Positions 1 through 5,964 of a stretch of DNA of 6,100 nt are shown one piece after another. Source of the stretch: Deferribacteres bacterium. Lineage in GTDB: Bacteria; Nitrospirota; Thermodesulfovibrionia; UBA6902. The position numbers and the translations under genes are program-made. How positions within the stretch are numbered: position 1 is the first letter of the stretch; each line of letters begins with the position of its first letter. Below the pieces are notes generated by a model. It was given only the letters and a program-made list of their open reading frames with translations, did no database searches and had not been told where the DNA came from. The stretch covers positions 1 to 6,100 of the forward strand of contig JAADFS010000098.1 in assembly GCA_013152795.1 (NCBI GenBank), in the 5' to 3' direction.

Positions 1-8
1 CGGTTCCC

Positions 9-980
9 ATGAAACCAGATACGGCAATCCACAGAGGTGACCCCCGCAGGCCTGTTGCAATCTTTATCCACGGCCTTGGAGTAAACAGGGATTTCTGGGT
101 CAATCCCTCTGATACAAAGGTATTCGGCGGGAATATCCCAATGAGAGTCTTTGCCGCAACACCGCCTGAACCCTGCACGAAGGTACAAGGAGGCAAAAGG
201 CTCACACCCGGCATTGTGCCGGACAGAATAAACAACCTCTGGACGGTCGTGACGGAGAAAGGGTTCAATGCCCTCTGCTGGAGCCAGAGAAGGCCCTCAG
301 GACCCATGGATGCAGCAGTCGCAGAGCTTCAGGAGGTGGCCGCAGCGGCGGAAAGGCTCTTCCCCGGAAGGCCCATAGCCCTTGTGGGCCACAGCCGCGG
401 CGGCCTTATTGCAAGGAAATTCATGGAAAGGAAAAGACCGGCGGTAAAGGCCCTTGTCACCATTGCATCACCACACGCCGGCAGTTCGCTCTCGCGCCTC
501 GGCAGGTACCTGTCTCCTGTCGCCCCCCTGTTGAGGGCCGTTCTCCCGGAGGATACGCGCGGCGCTGTTACCAGAATATTGAAAAACATCCATGAACTGC
601 TCGGCAGCGGAGCCCTGAAAGAGCTGCTGCCGGATTCCGGCTTTATCATGAGCCTCCAGGCCCGGCCGTTAAGGGACGTCCTGTGCGTCTCATTCGGCGG
701 AACAAACCCGACACTGCTTACTGTTTACAAATGGAAGAAAAGGGACGGCATGATGTATCCCGCGCCCTTACTGACCATACCCGACTCTCTCCTCAGGGTG
801 CTCCCACCCTCCGTAATCCCCGAGGAACTGAAGCCCGGCAGGGGTGACTCCATGGTTACCGCCGAGAGCGCTGTGCTGCCGTGTGCTTCAGCACATTACA
901 CACTGCATGCCAACCACATCTCGATCACCTGGCACAGGGAGTTGATAAATAAAACCATCGAAGTCCTCGAACGGTTATAA
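9..980 (+). CDS. alpha/beta-hydrolase, predicted lipase/esterase
   Basis: Predicted serine hydrolase of 323 residues with an alpha/beta-hydrolase fold. Seen: an early beta strand followed by HGLG at residues 21-24 (typical oxyanion-hole position), a nucleophile elbow GHSRGG at 127-132 with Ser129 as nucleophile, then TIASPHAGS, a turn typical of lipase-class enzymes. A GDSMVTAESA segment near 279-288 puts Asp280 in the acid position, and NHISI puts His303 in the catalytic His position. Order and spacing match triacylglycerol-lipase/PGAP1-like hydrolases; the substrate cannot be read from sequence. No signal peptide or membrane segment is visible, so it is probably cytoplasmic. The start is uncertain: only 8 bases precede the ATG, no ribosome binding site is visible, and the frame is open to the window edge, so the true N-terminus may lie upstream. 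It converges on the next gene with a 31-bp gap and no clear terminator. Confidence 0.88.
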   Translation: MKPDTAIHRGDPRRPVAIFIHGLGVNRDFWVNPSDTKVFGGNIPMRVFAATPPEPCTKVQGGKRLTPGIVPDRINNLWTVVTEKGFNALCWSQRRPSGPMDAAVAELQEVAAAAERLFPGRPIALVGHSRGGLIARKFMERKRPAVKALVTIASPHAGSSLSRLGRYLSPVAPLLRAVLPEDTRGAVTRILKNIHELLGSGALKELLPDSGFIMSLQARPLRDVLCVSFGGTNPTLLTVYKWKKRDGMMYPAPLLTIPDSLLRVLPPSVIPEELKPGRGDSMVTAESAVLPCASAHYTLHANHISITWHRELINKTIEVLERL

Positions 981-1011
981 TCCCTTGAGACAGCATGAAT
1001 ACTTCCCGGAC

Positions 1012-2658
1012 TCATCTGCCGGCCGTCCGCATCCGGGCCAGCCTCTTTGAGAGATAGGAGTTCGTCAGCGCATCGATATCCGCTGTAAGCTCCTGGAGCC
1101 TGAGCTCATTTTCTATTTTCTCCCTCATATCTCCGGGAGGCGACAGGAGCATCTCATACTGGAGCCTTCTCCTTTCAAAGTACAGCCGGGTCACCTCGTT
1201 CAGTATATCATCCCTTAACTGGACCATGAGCCGCGCCCTTGAATCTATGGAGGTCTGGGCGCTGTTCCATACAAGGTCACCAAGTTCCCACGTAAGAGAG
1301 ACCGACCACTCCCTGTCCGTATCTTCTGTGACATCATCGTCTGAGATATTGCCTTTGTAAAAATAGTCGCTGCTTTGCCAGCCCCTGTTTCCGCGGTATG
1401 CAACCCTCAAATCCGGAAGCCATGCCCTCTTTGCAGCCGCCTTTCTCCATTTCTCTATCTTTTCCGGCTGGACTTCCGCATATATGATGGCTGCCTCCCT
1501 TATCTCCCCTATGCTCGGCTCATGGGCAAATGCAGAGGACAAATCCCGCTGATGCATGCCGTTGTCCGCGCGCGCCGCCCCCTTTGCACCGCGTGTTGTT
1601 TTAAACACGCCTCTTTTGGTAGCTGCAAACAGGGTGCCTGAAGCCCTCCGTGCGGACAGGGCGAATGAGAGGGAACGGACATCCGTGGATAAGAGACCGC
1701 TGTAAAGCCCCTCCCACCTTTTCTCCACGTCCGAATACACGAACACCCCGCTGCCCGTGGCTGCATACACACTGCCGTTTGACGGATCAACCGCGATATC
1801 GCGTATATCGCGGTTGATAAGGCCGCGGCCCGGCACCCTTTCCCATGTCAGCCCGCCGTTGCTGCTTGCAAGGAGTCCTTCTGATGTCCCGAGATACACC
1901 CTGCCGCTGTCCGCCGGGCCAACGGCGATGCTGCGGATTTCCGTTCCCTCTGTTTCCGTTTCTTCCGCCATGTCCCCCGTGTGGCGGTCTTCTTCAGAGA
2001 CGTATGTCACCAGCATTCTTCTCCAGTCCGCGCCGCTGTTGCGGCTTTTATACAGCCCGTCGGCTGCAGCGGCATAAACGGTCTGATGATCAGCCGGTGA
2101 GACCGCAATGGAAGAGACCTTTATGCCGGAAGGGATCCCCCGCCCTTTTTCCCATCTGACTCCCCCGTCGTCCGTCCGGAAAACCCCCGCGCCTGTGCCG
2201 ATGAATACGGTGGCAGGAAGCGCAGGGTCGACTGCTATGCAGAACACACGGCCTTCGAGCCCGTCCATGGCCGTGAAAATCCTTTCCCAGTTTTTCCCGC
2301 CGTCAATGCTCCTGTAAAGGCCGTCACCGGCTCCGGCATAAACAGGCCCGCCGGCCTTCGTTACAGCCAGGGCATCGACGGTATTTCCGGTACCCCTGAA
2401 GGACAGGACCTCATTCCACCTTTTCCCTCCGTCCGCGGTCATGTAAACAACACTTCCTGATGTGATGTAAACCGTCCGGGGCGAATCCGGGCCGGCCGCC
2501 ACCGCCAGCAGGTCCGACCCCCTGATGCCCCTGCTTACATCCTCCCACACCGCCGCCTGCGCACCAGCCCCTGCGGATGAGACCGCCGCAAGGCAAACAC
2601 ATGTAAAACAAACAAGAAAACAGACAATACCTGTAAAAGAGCCGCCATGCCCCCTCAT
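1012..2658 (-). CDS. exported BNR/Ycf48-like beta-propeller with TolC-like C-terminal segment
   Basis: 548 residues, role unknown. Residues 1-36 form a signal peptide (hydrophobic core about 10-27, likely cleavage after AGAGAQA). Residues 38-357 carry Asp-box (S-x-DGG-x-x-W) repeats of the sialidase/BNR, sortilin and Ycf48 type: clear boxes end at Trp81, Trp124, Trp169, Trp212 and Trp272, a degenerate one at Trp315, and a last remnant near 354-357, giving about seven blades. An acidic insert (about 220-240) lies between boxes four and five. Residues 381-540 differ: a helix, LPDLRVAYRG, a WSVSLTWELGDLVW strand, then long charged helices with LYFERRRLQ, resembling TolC-family outer-membrane proteins but far too short for a full efflux channel. 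The start is supported by AGGAGG at 2668-2673, nine bases upstream. Location is periplasm or outer membrane by inference; the propeller probably mediates protein contacts. Confidence 0.87.
   Translation of the reverse strand: MRGHGGSFTGIVCFLVCFTCVCLAAVSSAGAGAQAAVWEDVSRGIRGSDLLAVAAGPDSPRTVYITSGSVVYMTADGGKRWNEVLSFRGTGNTVDALAVTKAGGPVYAGAGDGLYRSIDGGKNWERIFTAMDGLEGRVFCIAVDPALPATVFIGTGAGVFRTDDGGVRWEKGRGIPSGIKVSSIAVSPADHQTVYAAAADGLYKSRNSGADWRRMLVTYVSEEDRHTGDMAEETETEGTEIRSIAVGPADSGRVYLGTSEGLLASSNGGLTWERVPGRGLINRDIRDIAVDPSNGSVYAATGSGVFVYSDVEKRWEGLYSGLLSTDVRSLSFALSARRASGTLFAATKRGVFKTTRGAKGAARADNGMHQRDLSSAFAHEPSIGEIREAAIIYAEVQPEKIEKWRKAAAKRAWLPDLRVAYRGNRGWQSSDYFYKGNISDDDVTEDTDREWSVSLTWELGDLVWNSAQTSIDSRARLMVQLRDDILNEVTRLYFERRRLQYEMLLSPPGDMREKIENELRLQELTADIDALTNSYLSKRLARMRTAGR
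1786..1818. repeat. perfect 13-bp inverted repeat inside the propeller gene
   Basis: ATCAACCGCGATA at 1786-1798 is the exact reverse complement of 1806-1818, separated by 7 bases (1799-1805). It lies in coding sequence and encodes the INRDIRDIAVD stretch (residues 281-291) at the junction between the fifth and sixth propeller blades. The transcript could form a strong hairpin. Part of the symmetry comes from the repeated CGCGAT codon pair for Arg-Asp, so it may be a coding by-product and not a site. Confidence 0.75.
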
Positions 2659-2717
2659 GAAAAGCTTCCTCCTTTTTTGTCCGGAATGATGATAAAAAAT
2701 GAAAATCTCAGGGCCGA

Positions 2718-2743
2718 CAGGATCAGGGAAAAGGCCGATCCTG
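2718..2743. repeat. 7-bp inverted repeat in the propeller gene leader
   Basis: CAGGATC (2718-2724) and GATCCTG (2737-2743) are perfect inverted arms around a 12-base loop. The element sits 60-85 bases upstream of the propeller start codon. Neither side has a T-run good enough for an intrinsic terminator, so an operator or a 5'-leader hairpin is possible. Function is not shown. Confidence 0.35.
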
Positions 2744-2825
2744 AAGGAATTTTAGGTTAGCATTTTTTCAATTCCGTGTATACTGTCATTTTTAACAGCT
2801 ATTATTTTTTACAGGGGATAGGGTA

Positions 2826-2831
2826 TATAAT
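2826..2831 (+). promoter_or_regulatory. possible -10 box (TATAAT) for the intergenic transcript
   Basis: This is a perfect TATAAT on the + strand. Transcription from it would begin near 2838 and enter the foldable segment and the 21-codon ORF. The best -35-like hexamer, TTTACA at 2808-2813, is only 12 bases away, too short for ordinary sigma-70 spacing, and there is no extended -10 TG. The support is therefore one box alone. Confidence 0.25.
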
Positions 2832-2843
2832 GATGGGGCTTCC

Positions 2844-2939
2844 CCTTAATAGGAAATACTCCGCTATGAGTAAACCTTACAGCGGCATAAAATACTGCCA
2901 GGGGGGCAGACTCCTCTGCCCGTTTATGTAACATTAAGG
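2844..2939 (+). ncRNA. candidate structured RNA (three-way junction fold)
   Basis: By eye the segment closes on itself. A 7-bp outer stem pairs CCTTAAT (2844-2850) with ATTAAGG (2933-2939). Inside are two arms that abut directly. Arm one pairs CCGCT (2861-2865) with AGCGG (2881-2885) and, after a 4-base bulge, GTAA (2870-2873) with TTAC (2877-2880). Arm two pairs CATAAA (2886-2891) with TTTATG (2923-2928) and is capped by the hairpin GGGCAGA-CTCC-TCTGCCC (2904-2921). Competing pairings exist: CTGCC (2895-2899) with GGCAG (2905-2909), and AACCTTA (2873-2879) with TAAGGTT (2935-2941). Such switching is typical of leader RNAs, but no conserved core of a riboswitch class known to me (GEMM, TPP, purine, cobalamin, fluoride) was recognised. 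The + strand is preferred because of TATAAT at 2826 and the lipoprotein gene downstream. It could still be chance folding. Confidence 0.3.
2866..2931 (+). CDS. possible 21-residue leader peptide ORF
   Basis: This short ORF runs from ATG to TAA and encodes 21 residues beginning MSKPYSG, with two cysteines (positions 12 and 19). An AGGAAA at 2851-2856 sits nine bases upstream of the ATG, and a TATAAT lies at 2826-2831. It occupies both inner arms of the candidate RNA fold, so translation would open those stems, which would suit a leader peptide. There is no run of a single amino acid as in classical attenuators and no known family. An ORF this short is easily produced by chance. Confidence 0.2.
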   Translation: MSKPYSGIKYCQGGRLLCPFM

Positions 2940-2971
2940 TTAAGTATTTTTCCAATAAATCCGAAGAGATA

Positions 2972-2992
2972 GCTGAAAGACAGCGGTTTTTT
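2972..2992 (+). terminator. weak terminator-like hairpin with T-run
   Basis: GCTG (2972-2975) and CAGC (2981-2984) form a 4-bp stem with a 5-base loop, followed by GG and six T (2987-2992). The stem is too short for a confident intrinsic terminator. Its ACAGCGG (2980-2986) repeats ACAGCGG at 2879-2885, so it could also pair with CCGCT at 2861-2865 in an alternative fold of the upstream RNA. Confidence 0.2.
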
Positions 2993-3116
2993 GATGATGG
3001 TAACCGTTTGATTTTGATAAGGGGTGGATGTCCGGTCCAAGGGTATCACAAAAAAGATGATGGCAATCTATGATACAATGACAGTAAAGCTATACTAATC
3101 GTAACAGAGACTATTA

Positions 3117-3974
3117 ATGTCTGAAAAGAAAAGACTTGCACCGCTGATAAGTGCATATGCCATGGCCGTCCTGCTGATTGCAGGATGTGCCTACGTCCAG
3201 GGGCCGGTATACACAGGCAGGACGATATTCATACCTGTTAAAAGCTCTCCTGAAGGCGCCAGGGTTTTACTGGACGGCGAGTTCCAGGGCCTTACGCCCG
3301 TGACCCTGCGGATTTCCTACATAAGCAGCAGCCGTGGTGACCACGAGGACGAAACGCGGCAGAGGGAACTGAAGATTGAAAAACCGGGATATGAACCCTT
3401 TGTCCTGAATTTCTCCATCAAGGGCAGGGAGTACGAAAAAATCTTCCCTTCAATCTCCCTGAAAAAGATGGAAAAGGCGGATAACAGTACCGCAAAAGGC
3501 GATGCGCCCGGGAAGGCCCGCGAAGAAATACAGGAATTAAAAAAGGAGACTGGCAGATACAGGAAGGCCCTGCAGGAGACAGAAAAACTCAAAACCGAGA
3601 TAGCGGCGCCCCCCCGGCTGAAAGATAAAAAACCCGCGCGGCATGACCGGAAGCGCCGTAAAACCGTCCCTGCCAAACGGGTTATCAGTCAAAAAATCTA
3701 TACAATCCAGGTGGGCAGTTTCACGAAAGCCGGATACGCCCGGAAGCAATTCGATTCCATAGCGCGGAAATTAAACAAAAAAGCACTTGCCTACCTCAGG
3801 ATAGAAAAAGTGGGGAAGTTTTATTCCGTAAGGCTGGGCAAATTCAAAGACTACCGGGCAGCCGAAAAATTCATGCAGGCAATAAAAACGCGTCTTCCCG
3901 GCGTGATTATAGTGAGGAGCTACCTCAGACCGGACAGGATCATAAGGATTTTCAAAGATTCAAACGCTCCCTGA
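3117..3974 (+). CDS. lipoprotein with PEGA and SPOR domains
   Basis: 285 residues. An N-terminal signal sequence ends in a lipobox IAG-Cys24, so the mature protein should be lipid-anchored in the envelope. Residues about 38-117 are a PEGA domain: a strand, SSPEGARVLLDGEFQGLTPVT, then IEKPGYEP. Residues 133-163 are Glu/Lys-rich and likely helical or coiled-coil, and 168-187 form a very basic linker. Residues 193-270 are a SPOR domain (YTIQVGSF, then FYSVRLGKFKDYRAAEKF), a fold that binds glycan strands stripped of stem peptides, often at division sites. A peptidoglycan-tethered envelope role is inferred; the partner is unknown. The start has only a weak purine stretch (CAGAGA) upstream, but the signal peptide fits it. 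The long leader (2659-3116) may regulate it. Its 3' end overlaps the opposite-strand exonuclease gene by 23 bp, so any terminator lies inside that gene. Confidence 0.9.
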   Translation: MSEKKRLAPLISAYAMAVLLIAGCAYVQGPVYTGRTIFIPVKSSPEGARVLLDGEFQGLTPVTLRISYISSSRGDHEDETRQRELKIEKPGYEPFVLNFSIKGREYEKIFPSISLKKMEKADNSTAKGDAPGKAREEIQELKKETGRYRKALQETEKLKTEIAAPPRLKDKKPARHDRKRRKTVPAKRVISQKIYTIQVGSFTKAGYARKQFDSIARKLNKKALAYLRIEKVGKFYSVRLGKFKDYRAAEKFMQAIKTRLPGVIIVRSYLRPDRIIRIFKDSNAP

Positions 3975-4440
3975 GCACCCTTAAATTAAGGACATCTTCT
4001 TTATTGTATTTCAACAGCATCTCAAGGGACCGCCTGTCGCCGTAACAACTGTAATTGTGCCACAACTGCACTGCAACCCTGCCGTCGATATCCTGCAGTT
4101 GCCTTTGTATGCCCAGTTGCCTTTCAACACCCTTCAGCCCGCCGTACAGATTTCTCTTCCGGCACGCATACATCAGGTCTCTGTGTCTGTAATACTCCGC
4201 AAGATCAACATCAAGCTTTGCCCTGATGAACGGCAGGTCAAACCTTGCTCCGTTATACGTATAGATTATCCCTGTGCCTTCCAGCGCCGCAATCAGCCTT
4301 GACCGGCATATTTCATCCCCCACAAGTTGCACGATCCTGCTGTCCGTGCCGTCCTCCCTGTATATGCCGATCACCGTCAGCTTGCCGCTGAGCGGGCTCA
4401 GTCCTGTTGTCTCAATATCGAGATACGCCGAATATTCCAT
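3952..4440 (-). CDS. DEDDy exonuclease-like protein (RNase H-like fold, YprB type)
   Basis: 162 residues, a compact 3'-5' exonuclease-like domain. Seen: Exo I with Asp8 and Glu10 in LDIETTGLSP, Exo II in YTYNGARFDLPFI with Asp68, and Exo III in KYNKEDVLNL, a YxxxD arrangement with Tyr145 and Asp149. These give the four acidic residues of the DEDDy group, which hydrolyses DNA or RNA with two metal ions. Length and the NG-x-x-FD motif best fit the YprB-like ribonuclease H group (Pfam RNase_H_2). The protein is essentially only this domain, without the helical or TPR extensions some relatives carry. The substrate is unknown. The ATG sits next to the domain start; the ribosome binding site is poor (AGG in ACAGGCACC). 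An 84-bp gap from the upstream TolB-like gene contains a promoter, so it is probably its own transcription unit. The 3' end overlaps the lipoprotein gene by 23 bp. Confidence 0.88.
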   Translation of the reverse strand: MEYSAYLDIETTGLSPLSGKLTVIGIYREDGTDSRIVQLVGDEICRSRLIAALEGTGIIYTYNGARFDLPFIRAKLDVDLAEYYRHRDLMYACRKRNLYGGLKGVERQLGIQRQLQDIDGRVAVQLWHNYSCYGDRRSLEMLLKYNKEDVLNLRVLRERLNL

Positions 4441-4467
4441 TAGGGTGCCTGTCTGGTTTACGGAAAA

Positions 4468-4497
4468 ATTCTATATGCCGGGGACAAAATAAGTCAA
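4468..4497 (-). promoter_or_regulatory. sigma-70-type promoter of the exonuclease gene
   Basis: On the - strand, TTGACT (4492-4497) matches the -35 consensus at five of six bases. TAGAAT (4468-4473) matches the -10 consensus at five of six with an 18-base spacer; TATAGA (4470-4475) with a 16-base spacer is an alternative. Transcription would start near 4461, giving a leader of about 20 bases before the ATG at 4440. It lies in the 84-bp gap after the TolB-like gene. Confidence 0.65.
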
Positions 4498-4524
4498 CCT
4501 TAATGTTGCAGGAGAGTTGCGGGT

Positions 4525-5673
4525 TCACTCGACCCATTCCACTGACATGAAAATAAAAAAGGCAAGGGCCGCCTCTCCATGAATCTGTGACCTCTTATCA
4601 AGCGTCTTCAGGGCAGTAAACCGTCCCTCTTTAAAATCGCAGATACCGTAAACCTCGGGACCATGTCTGAATTCCTCGGCCATGCAGGCAACAAGCCTGT
4701 TGTTGTCCGGGGAAAACTTCAGCGGGATGACAGCCTTTCCCCCAAAATCCGTTCCTGTCACCCTTTTATTCGGGATATCGAACAACATAAGGGAAGGGGG
4801 CTGTTGCCCATATCTGATTAACAACAGATACCTTCCGTCAGGGCTGACAGGAGGGGTAAGCATATGGCCGGCATACTCCTCAACCGAAAACAGTTTTTTG
4901 CTGTTCCGGGTTTCAGGATTAAACCGCCATATAAGCAAGGGCTCTCTGAGATCCGGCCGGCCTGATAAATAAAATATTTTTCTGCCGTTGTCAACCAGAT
5001 AGGCGGCCACGCCGTCTTTTGACAGAGTCTCATATTCACCTGTGTAGGAATTTATGATGCCCGCCCCTCTGCTGCCGCCGGCAAAAAGGATTCTCTTGTT
5101 ATCGGGGAACCAGGTTGCCGTATATGTGAAATACTCCATCTCATGTCTCGAGTACGTATGATGAACCTTCCTGGTCTTCCCGCTGTCAAAGTCTATGACC
5201 ACCACTTCTATCCGTTCTCTGGCATCCGCCGGTATTTCTTCCCGGCCGTTTTTCTCCGGGGATAATACGGCTGATGCCGGCGGTGATACCCGCAGCAGTA
5301 TTAATCTGTTTCCATCAGGTGACCACGTGCCGTTCGGAAAGAAACCGGTTATGCCGTTAAAGGGCAGGTTCCTGATTTTCCTGCCTTGTGAATCTGCAAT
5401 TGCCGCCCTGCGGGCTGTCCAGCTCTTTTTATCCGCTTCCATGTAGGCGAAATATCTGCCGTCCGGTGACACCCTTGGCATTATACCATTGATATAAAGC
5501 TCTCTGATTTTTGCTCCGGTTGGCTTGAACAGGGTTACCAAAGTTTTATCAATATCTGTGGTACCTGCCTTGTATATTGGTTCGGCGATGTAGATGGTGG
5601 AACCGGCTGCTGCCGTGGTTTCAGTACCAAGCCATAAAAACGGTAAAAACAGTAATACGAGCAGTTTTTTCAT
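4525..5673 (-). CDS. periplasmic TolB-like (PD40) beta-propeller protein
   Basis: 382 residues. Residues 1-23 form a signal peptide (MKK, hydrophobic core, TTAAA before the likely cleavage site), without a lipobox, so the product is probably soluble periplasmic. The rest is a six-bladed propeller of the TolB C-terminal/WD40-like PD40 type: the x-x-SPDG-x-x-hydrophobic motif occurs at 66-78, 115-127, 186-198 (WFPDN), 274-286 and 318-330 (FSPDN), with a degenerate copy near 225-236. It lacks the N-terminal TolB domain, and no tol-pal neighbours are visible, so tolB should not be assigned. A general role in envelope protein contacts is inferred. The start is supported by AGGGGA at 5679-5684, five bases from the ATG. 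It lies 75 bp downstream of the antitoxin on the same strand; no terminator or clear promoter was found between them. Confidence 0.87.
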   Translation of the reverse strand: MKKLLVLLFLPFLWLGTETTAAAGSTIYIAEPIYKAGTTDIDKTLVTLFKPTGAKIRELYINGIMPRVSPDGRYFAYMEADKKSWTARRAAIADSQGRKIRNLPFNGITGFFPNGTWSPDGNRLILLRVSPPASAVLSPEKNGREEIPADARERIEVVVIDFDSGKTRKVHHTYSRHEMEYFTYTATWFPDNKRILFAGGSRGAGIINSYTGEYETLSKDGVAAYLVDNGRKIFYLSGRPDLREPLLIWRFNPETRNSKKLFSVEEYAGHMLTPPVSPDGRYLLLIRYGQQPPSLMLFDIPNKRVTGTDFGGKAVIPLKFSPDNNRLVACMAEEFRHGPEVYGICDFKEGRFTALKTLDKRSQIHGEAALAFFIFMSVEWVE

Positions 5674-5748
5674 GATTTTCCCCTGTTGTATATGTCCGCC
5701 CTACACCTTCACCGGGTCCTCATCTTCTTGGGGGTCAGTATTTTATTT

Positions 5749-5964
5749 TCAGTTCTTCAGAATATCTTCAGCCGTTGAAAATGAAACCTTGCCCCTTTTT
5801 TCTTTTGCCTCAAACTTTTTTATCTCATTTAAATCCATAACATTTTCATATAGCTCAATTAGTGACTTCTTTATCAAAGTAGATTTATCTTCATGAAAAT
5901 GGTCGGATAATTTTTTCAATATCTTTTCTTCATCTTTATTTAATCTTACGGATATTACTCCCAC
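5749..5964 (-). CDS. ribbon-helix-helix antitoxin (RelB/DUF6290-like)
   Basis: 71 residues. The N-terminal strand VISVRLNKDEE followed by two helices (KILKKLSDHF, then STLIKKSLIELYENV) is the ribbon-helix-helix DNA-binding arrangement of type II antitoxins. The C-terminal 30 residues are charged and would wrap the toxin. Such antitoxins neutralise the partner toxin and repress their own operon. The start is a GTG at 5962-5964: an in-frame TAA two codons upstream excludes a longer form, the next Met is residue 43, and a strong AGGAGGTG precedes the GTG. The start overlaps the toxin's 3' end by 10 bp, so the two are translationally linked. The toxin-first order is the reverse of classic relBE. 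Base composition is far more AT-rich than the genes to the left, suggesting acquisition. Confidence 0.87.
   Translation of the reverse strand: MGVISVRLNKDEEKILKKLSDHFHEDKSTLIKKSLIELYENVMDLNEIKKFEAKEKRGKVSFSTAEDILKN

Larger units (their letters stand above)
2659..3116. other. 458-bp divergent intergenic region
   Basis: The region separates the divergently transcribed propeller gene and PEGA-SPOR lipoprotein gene. It is AT-richer than its flanks. It holds the AGGAGG ribosome binding site of the propeller gene (2668-2673), an inverted repeat (2718-2743), an isolated TATAAT (2826-2831), a short hairpin GGGG-CTT-CCCC (2835-2845), a complex foldable segment (2844-2939) and a weak hairpin plus six T (2972-2992). 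From 2993 to 3116 no convincing element was found; a TATACT at 3091-3096 lies close to the lipoprotein start but has no matching -35 box. No full-length gene or clear gene remnant is supported. Confidence 0.8.

Noticed and set aside
594..635. CGGCAGC / GCTGCCG inverted repeat in the hydrolase gene
   Set aside because: A 7-bp repeat with a 17-base loop in GC-rich coding sequence is unremarkable and has no T-run.
981..1011. Shared terminator between the convergent hydrolase and propeller genes
   Set aside because: No stable hairpin with a flanking T or A run is visible in the 31-bp gap.
1757..2159. Two overlapping + strand open frames opposite the propeller gene
   Set aside because: They are antisense shadows of a GC-rich, repeat-containing coding region; the - strand protein has a signal peptide and regular Asp-boxes.
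2808..2831. TTTACA and TATAAT as a complete promoter
   Set aside because: The boxes are separated by only 12 bases, outside sigma-70 spacing; only the -10 is kept as a low-confidence feature.
2891..3073. Open frame of about 60 codons on the + strand in the intergenic region
   Set aside because: It has no ATG, GTG or TTG start with a ribosome binding site, resembles no family I know, and a run this long without stops is common by chance over six frames.
3024..3098. GTG-started 24-residue ORF after AAGGGG
   Set aside because: The purine run overlaps the start codon, leaving no usable spacing, and the peptide has no recognisable features.
4525..5673. Assignment of the PD40 propeller as tolB
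   Set aside because: The TolB N-terminal domain and tol-pal neighbours are absent; only the propeller part is similar.
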